Origin: Tamarix chinensis
Taxonomy: Eukaryota; Streptophyta; Magnoliopsida; Caryophyllales; Tamaricaceae
Direction of reading: 5' to 3'
Assembly: GCA_030549775.1 (NCBI GenBank)
Contig: CM060171.1
Coordinates: 63,150,360-63,214,359 of the forward strand
Length of the DNA: 64,000 nt
Of the stretch, positions 58,303 through 64,000 are shown in pieces. The translations under genes were made by a program, and so were the position numbers. The stretch's first letter is position 1, and every line of letters starts with the position of its first letter. The notes under the pieces were generated by a model. The model saw nothing but the letters and a program-made list of their open reading frames with translations. It had not been told where the DNA came from and did not search any database.

Positions 58303-59490
58303 TTATCCTACATCATTCTCCCCAAATAGAGAAGAATTTATCCTCAAATCGACATTACTAAAGTAAGGAGACAAATCACCAACGTCAGATGTCCTTGAAA
58401 CATCACCATATAATTTTGGAAGTTCAAATTTGTAAGCATTTTCTCTAAATTTTCTAAGGATTACAAATGTTCCATCTACTCTTGACATTATTTTATCTTT
58501 TCTTATATTATGAAATCTTTCTTTTTTCAATTGTAACCACACTAAATCACAAGGAGAAAATACCTATTAAGTGCAATGTTTGTTACCTTGTTTTTGGTAT
58601 CTTGCATTGGCTCACTCTATGTTCTCCTTGATTTGTTGATGAAGCTTTTAGATGAACACTACTAATTCATTGGCCTCACATTAAGTTCACCTTATTCAAG
58701 GGTACCATATCAATTGGTATGTAAGGATTTACTACATTCACAATCTCGAGTGGAATCAAACCTGTAGTACTTGAAGGACTTCAATTATAAGAAAACTCTG
58801 CATGAACTAACTTAATATCCCAATCTTTAGTACTTGTACTTACCAATCCTCTTAACAAAGTGGCAAGAGTATAGTTTGTAACGTCATTTTTTCTATAGCT
58901 TTGTGGATGATGTGAAGTACTAATTAATAATTTGGTGCCTAACACGTGCCATAATTTTTTTTCAAACGTAACTAAAAAACTTAACATCCCTATCAAAAAC
59001 AATACTCTTAGGTATTCCATATAGTCTCACAATTTCTTTGAAATACAAATCAACGACATGTGTACCATCATCAGTTTTATTAAATGAAATAAAATGATTC
59101 ACTTTAGAAAATATTTATCTGCCATGACCACAATAAAATTTTTACCTCTTTGTGTTCTAGGTAACCCTAAGATAAAGTATATACTAACTCCTTCCCATGG
59201 TTCACTAGGCATAGGTAACACATCGATTTACTATAACTTTTACACTCTTTATCATGCATGGCTAATAAAAAATTTCTTGCAATAGCTCTAATATTTTATA
59301 AGCACCAAAATGGTATGATATAGTGCCTTCATGTACCTCTTTTATAATTAAATCCCTTATACTTAATCTCAATATAAAAATTCTTTTAAGTTTAAATAAC
59401 AACCCATCCTGTATTGTATAATTACCATGGTTTCCATTTTCTTTACATGCGCAATATTCCCCATGAAAATGTTTATCATTAGGATACATT
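58303..59490 (-). pseudogene. Gypsy B integrase remnant
   Basis: The N-terminal part (59489-59262) reads NYTIQDGLLFKLKRIFILRL and EVHEGTISYHFGAYKILELL, the H..H side of the integrase zinc finger (DGLLFK..+LCIP, EAHGG...HFG..KT). Then come PSEPWEGVSIYFILGLPRTQ (catalytic-core start, with the first acidic residue region altered), [13 protein letters not shown] and LGTKLLISTSHHPQSYRKND followed by HAEFSYN (59020-58781; canonical S.T..HPQTDGQTE, HAEFAYN). The C-terminal part (58542-58303) reads MWLQLKKERFHNIRKDKIMS and AYKFELPKLYGDVSRTSDVG then DLSPYF, ending DLRINSSLFGENDVG. Stops and frameshifts are present. Confidence 0.88.
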
Positions 59491-59985
59491 TCTTTTATCT
59501 TTTATAAACCTAGAAATTTAGCATCCAACATGACAAGTAATGTAGATATTCTAGAGAGAGTATCGGCTACTATAGTTTCTTTTCCATCTAAGTGCTTGAC
59601 AAAGAACACAAAGGATTGTAAGAAGTTTAACCACTTTGCATGTTTATGACTTATTTTCTTTTAAACATGTAAATATTTCAACATTTAATGATTAGAATGT
59701 ATTACAAAGGATTTAGGTCTCAAATAATTATTCAATATCTCTAAACTTTGTATGATAATTACTTGTAATTTGTAGCATACCTCAATCTAGCACCATTTAG
59801 ATTTTCACTAAAGTATGATATTGTTCTTTTTTCTTGTGAAATAAATCCTCCTATACCTAACACACTAGCATCAAAAATTACCTCAAAGAGTAGGTCAAAA
59901 TTAGGAATAGATAATACAAAAGCATTGCACAACTTATTCTTGAGAGTATCAAAGGTATTGGTGGCAAGTAAACTAGTAAGGTTTG
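59491..59985 (-). pseudogene. Gypsy B RNase H remnant
   Basis: Reads ATNTFDTLKNKLCNAFVLSI, then FDLLFEVIFDASVLGIGGFI, SQEKRTISYFSENLNGARL and the DALSR-equivalent region. This is the RT-RNase H connection and RNase H of plant gypsy elements (TF..LK..L..APVL..P, FEVECDASG.GIG, SQE.RP.A.FSEKLN). The preceding residues (ISNLTSLL) belong to the pre-RT spacer, so the whole RT is deleted at about 59985. This breakpoint differs from that in remnant A. Confidence 0.82.
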
Positions 59986-60099
59986 AAATGTTAGTCTTTT
60001 TCTCCCTAAACTAATATTCCTTTACTACTACGACATAACAAACACCCTCCTTAATGCAATTAATCATTTTCCATTCATGTAAGAATAAGCTCTTTTCAA

Positions 60100-60430
60100 T
60101 CTTGGGTGGTTGTAAATAATCACATTGAGATAGTTTCAACTTATATTTCTTTTTTACTTTAAGCACAACATATTCATTAGTTACACCATCATGAGTTGCA
60201 TTTCTATCATATTTCCATGATATTCCTAGTAAAATACCTCAAGCATCCATAGGCAAAATATTGTATAATACCTCATCATGGTAATCAAAAATGTAAAAAG
60301 TAATTAGGGTTTGTTTAGTTACCTTAGCTTCCTTGTTCTTATTAAGCCATTATAATAAATATCATATATGACATGTAGTAGTCACTATCCCTAGTTGTTT
60401 GACCATTTTTTCACAAGAAACATTAGTACA
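60100..60430 (-). pseudogene. Gypsy B protease remnant
   Basis: Reads WLNKNKEAKVTKQTLITFYI, EVLYNILPMDA, GILLGISWKYDRNATHDGVT and NEYVVLKVKKKYKLKLSQCD. It aligns residue by residue with the same region of remnant A at 38583-38302. The PMDxCxxLLGRPW block has lost its cysteine to a stop. Confidence 0.78.
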
Positions 60431-60479
60431 CAAACTACTATCTATTATGACCCTACAAACCTTATCTCTAATCTACACT

Positions 60480-61129
60480 TAATTTTAACAAATTTATCCC
60501 ATTGTGTAGATTGATCATTAGGTTATATTTGTAATGCTCTTTGAAGTATAAAGTAAGGATTTCCATACTCTTTATACATACTCTAGAATTCATTATTAGA
60601 TTCGGTTTCTAGGTCATCATCATCAATACATGGTTACGTGTTCTCAATTTCCCTTAAGGTTAAAACCCTTCGGTTAGAATATTCTCTAGAAAAATGACCA
60701 TATCCCTTACATTTGAAACATTTATTATTGTAGATTTCACTCACTTTATTTTTACCTATTTCATCTCGGTTAGGGTTAGTCTTTTAAACATTATCCGAAT
60801 AGATATTTATTCCAAGTTATGATGTAGATGCATTAGAATAAATTCTATTGGATGTAGAAGTTTAAGCACTAATCTTATTATAGGCTTCGATGGACTTAGT
60901 TTGTCTTCCACATTTTAAGGACAACCTAGTCAAATCATAAAGATAATCATAGGAAAATATTTCAACTTTGTCTCTAATCAAGTTATTAAGGTCACCTAAG
61001 TATCTAACACACTTTTGTCCCTTTCTTTCTTGGATGTCACATAATAGTGCTAGTCCTTCAAAATCCCTAGTGTATTTTTCTACATTAAGAAGTCATTGTC
61101 TAAGAGTAGTCAATTTGATGCACATCTCT
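60480..61129 (-). pseudogene. Gypsy B gag C-terminal remnant
   Basis: Reads EMCIKLTTLRQ then VEKYTRDFEGLALLCDIQER (gag domain end; canonical Y....L.QG..SV..YT.EFE.L), then GDLNNLIRDKVEIFSYDYLY. A zinc-knuckle remnant CFKCKGYGHFSREYSNRRVL lies at 60722-60663, where the last cysteine of CX2CX4HX4C is tyrosine. The N-terminal half lies beyond the LTR insertion point at 61129/61130, outside the window if it survives. Confidence 0.8.
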
Positions 61130-61173
61130 TGAAATTCCCCAAAAATTCTAATTTTAAAAATTATAGTTAAATA

Positions 61174-61430
61174 AGGTTTTATTAGGAAAATTAATTAAAT
61201 AAATTATTTTTATTAAAATAAAAGGGAATTAATTAGGATAAATCGAGAAGAAATTTATAAATATTTTAATTAGGAAGAAATTTGGGTATTTTAGCTAACT
61301 AAGGATTTTATTTTGAAAATTCATTGAATGAATTATTTTATTTAAAATAAGAAGGAGAAAATAGGGCCAAATTAATAGGAATTTTATAAATAATTTAATT
61401 GGAGAAAATTTGAGTGATTTGCTAATTAAA
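61174..61430 (+). repeat. 128-bp tandem duplication in LTR U3
   Basis: Unit 1 starts AGGTTTTATTAGGAAAATTA (61174) and unit 2 starts AGGATTTTATTTTGAAAATTC (61302). They stay alignable through AATTTATAAATA(T/A)TTTAATT and GAAATTTGGGT or AAAATTTGAGT. The related LTR at 40131-41434 has one copy. Confidence 0.7.
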
Positions 61431-61549
61431 ATGTAATTTATAAAAAGCCTTTTAAAAATCTTAAATTAGCCTAAAAAGGGGATTTAAATATTATTTTATT
61501 TAAGTATTATTATTATTAAATATATATCCTAATTAATTTAATTAACCCA

Positions 61550-62800
61550 ACCCACCATTTTTCTTTTTCCCTTTTCCCTTTTTCCTTTTCTTTCTTTCTT
61601 TTCTTTTCTTTTTCTTCTTTTCTTTTTCTTTCTTCTTCTTTACTTTTTCTTCTCCGTCCCGATCCGGGCCTATTTTGTGGCTCAATCTTCGTTTTTCTTC
61701 CTTTCTCCTTCGGCAGCCCAATTCCCTACCCTTTTCTCCTTCAGCGCAGCCCACCCTTGAAATGCTATGTTTCAATTATTTTTTAGTAGCTGTCACCGCC
61801 CGGTCGACTTCTTTTTTTCCTTTCTTTTTCTTCTTTTTCCTCTTGAAACGCCCAGTCCATGCACGTTCCCTCCGCCTCCTTCTTCTTCTTCTTCCTTCCT
61901 CCTCCCTCGACGTTGACCTACACCGCAACCTAATGTCCCTAGTTTTTCACCACCGATCACGCTGTTGACCGACCGTTTTGCTTCTCCCTCTTCCCTGCTG
62001 ACTCTTTGACCATTTCTCCCAACCAAATCTCCCCTATTCTTACAAGATCTCCTCTCTCTTTCCTACACACAATCTCTGCCACGTTTGAATTTTTTGCCGG
62101 CTAATTGTTATCGGTCGGTGCCCTCACCCCCTTCCCTGTCCTCCCTTCTTCCCTTTGACCTTATCCCCCACCCTTTGCCTATAAATATCCCCAAACCAGC
62201 CTTAGAATCAAGTTCTATTTTCAAACCCAGAAAAATGGTCCATTTTCGCCGTCACCCTTTCAGACTCCAACCTAGCTACCGTCGGCCAACTCCTCCACCC
62301 ACTCTACCCACCTAAATTTCCCTACATTATCCTCTACCCGACTGTACCTTCCTCCTCCCTCAATTTTCCTCACACGAACCACCCCAGTCGTGCAAATTCA
62401 CCTCCTCAATCAACCCATTCCTCCACCTCCACTGCCCTTCTCACCACCTTTAGCCACCACTTCCGTCGCTACCGCCACTCCTTTCACCTCCCAAAATGTA
62501 CTACAGACCCTCCTATATCTCCCCTACCTTTCTTCTCCTCTCCCTCCCTCTCCTCCTCTCTTTCTCTTCTTCATCCTCAATCGGCCACCACCGCCGCCAC
62601 CTTTGGTCGTGCCACCCCCTCCATTCTAGTCCTCTCCACCTAAGCAACTCTAACCACCCCAACTCCCACCTTCATTCTACCTCTCCTTTTCCCCGCATTC
62701 AACTTTTCCGCTTTTCTTCCTTTTTTCGGCCACCGCCGGTGCCGCCTATCACCACTAGCCTAAAGTTGAACCCTAAACCCTCTCAACCCTTTTTCCCTAT
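61550..62800 (+). repeat. Kilobase polypyrimidine tract of the LTR
   Basis: Dominated by C and T (TTTTTCTTTTTCCC at the left, CCTCTCCCTCCCTCTCC near 62537). The many frames rich in Pro, Ser, Leu and Phe on + and in Arg, Lys, Glu and Gly on - are composition artefacts. Confidence 0.75.
62180..62187 (+). promoter_or_regulatory. Putative LTR TATA box
   Basis: TATAAATA in GCCTATAAATATCCCC, about 1.05 kb from the LTR start. The - strand LTR A has CTATAAATACCC in the corresponding place. Confidence 0.5.
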
Positions 62801-63128
62801 TTAATTAAGCTTATTTTATTTTATTTCAATTTTATTCAAATATTATTATTGTTGTTGTTGTTGTTATTGTTATTAAGTTCAATATTATTAGTATTATTAT
62901 TCCTTATTAGGGCCAACCCTATTTGGCTAAGTATATTTTAGTATAAGTGTTATTAATATTATTAATATTATTACGAATTTTTATTTTATTTATTAATTTT
63001 ATTATTATTATTATTACTATTTTGAAATTATTATTATTATTATTTCATTATTATTATTACAACTATTTTACTAATAGTGTAGCTATTATTATTATTATTA
63101 TTATTATACAATTATTATTATTATTACT

Positions 63129-63129
<1 letters not shown>

Positions 63130-63170
<41 letters not shown>

Positions 63171-63192
63171 ATTATTATTATTATTATTATTA
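63130..63192. repeat. (TTG)n then (ATT)n microsatellite
   Basis: About 13 TTG units followed by about 7 ATT units. Confidence 0.9.
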
Positions 63193-63270
63193 TCACTAAT
63201 GGTACTTTTACTATTTCGAAGTAGGGTAAAAAACCTTAATTTATGTTACTCTCAGTTTAAGTTATTTTAT

Positions 63271-63457
<187 letters not shown>

Positions 63458-63529
63458 TTATAATTTCGATTATTATTTCATTGCTATTATTATTACTATT
63501 TGTATTAATAATGTCCTAATGATATTATT

Positions 63530-63785
63530 AGCATTATTTTGGTGAAGGGTTGAAGTCCTTATCTCACCATCCATTTTGAATAATATTAATATTAATATTA
63601 TTAGTGTTTTTAGTATTATTATTACCGTTATGAGTATTATTAATTTTTAATATTATTATGTTTTTTATCATTAATTTTATTTCTATTTCTATTATTATTT
63701 TTCGTATTATTACTATTATCATTATTATTATTTTGGTAAAGGGGTTGAAGCCCTTATTTCACCTTGTTTTTGAGTAATGCCCCTT
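63530..63785 (+). repeat. Duplicated stem-loop-like motif
   Basis: GGTGAAGGGTTGAAGTCCTT then ATCTCACC (about 63540) and GGTAAAGGGGTTGAAGCCCTT then ATTTCACC (about 63735) are two copies roughly 195 bp apart. Each can fold on itself (GGTGAAGGG against CCCTTxxTTCACC). They lie among ATT-rich DNA in the LTR. Confidence 0.5.
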
Positions 63786-64000
63786 TTTATTATTTTTTTA
63801 TTATTATTATGGTTATTATTATCATTATTGTTATTATTTGTATTATTTCCATTTTCATTATTATTATTATTAGAATTAAGTATTCAAACCCTTTTATTAT
63901 CAACTTTTGCATTATTACTATCATTCTTATATCTTTAGTAAAATTAGTAAATAGTTAATGTTATTATTATTAATATGTTATTATTTTATCAAAAACCTAG

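Larger units (their letters stand above)
58097..61129 (-). mobile_element. Ty3/gypsy remnant B, gag interrupted by an LTR insertion
   Basis: On the - strand the order is gag (61129-60600), protease (about 60430-60100), RNase H (59985-59490), integrase (59490-58303), then a non-coding tail to 58097. The reverse transcriptase is missing. Gag is cut at 61129 by the start of an oppositely oriented LTR. It is closely similar to remnant A across all shared parts, so both belong to one family. The 3' LTR should lie left of 58097. Confidence 0.8.

Noticed and set aside
61542..62804. Open frames on both strands in the rightmost pyrimidine tract
   Set aside because: Same cause as in the other two LTRs; no domain and no conservation beyond nucleotide homology.

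Overview
The window looks like repeat-rich intergenic DNA from a flowering plant, probably a heterochromatic part of a sizeable genome. The reasons are internal: several CACTA (En/Spm) transposons with plant-type TPase and second-ORF remnants, Ty3/gypsy elements with very long LTRs, a Cassandra-like TRIM carrying 5S-rRNA-derived sequence, a Stowaway MITE and L1-type LINE pieces. I cannot name the species. I found no intact host gene, no tRNA gene and no functional rRNA gene. Every recognisable coding region is a decayed transposon gene with stops and frameshifts, so coding calls are given as pseudogenes.

Layout, left to right. 1-4650: deletion derivative of a CACTA element (CACTA-1, + strand), ending in five 37-bp tandem repeats and a degenerate terminus. 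About 4960-6320: a copia-type LTR remnant. About 6475-33148: an outer CACTA element (CACTA-2, - strand; TPase 8450-10967, ORF2 6800-8130). It is split by a second CACTA element (CACTA-3, + strand, 13267-31930, TAA target duplication). CACTA-3 carries a TPase (18860-23202) and an ORF2, and the ORF2 is split by a 3.7-kb solo LTR (24978-28697). 33157-34060: LINE remnant. About 34585-35021: a MITE-like unit. 37545-41690: a Ty3/gypsy remnant on the - strand whose single LTR sits between the 5' part of one copy and the 3' tail of another. 41700-44550: another LTR remnant.

About 45293-53500: CACTA-4 (+ strand). Its TPase was hit by an LTR element now reduced to a solo LTR (48148-51802). That LTR contains a Cassandra-like TRIM (50992-51706). 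A short 5'-truncated LINE (52578-52805, 16-bp target duplication) hit the TPase separately. About 53560-58096 is LTR-like, low-information sequence. 58097-61129: a second Ty3/gypsy body (- strand) whose gag is cut by an oppositely oriented LTR that starts at 61130 and leaves the window; this LTR carries large GTT/CAT/ATT microsatellites.

The genes do not work together as a host pathway. The main content is a nesting history that can be ordered, because in two places removing an insertion plus one target-site copy restores the conserved transposase reading across the joint. I did not find convincing evidence for an undescribed functional system. The most notable items are the nested insertions, the 5S-derived TRIM, the long LTRs with kilobase-scale pyrimidine tracts, and the tandem and permuted gypsy arrangement.
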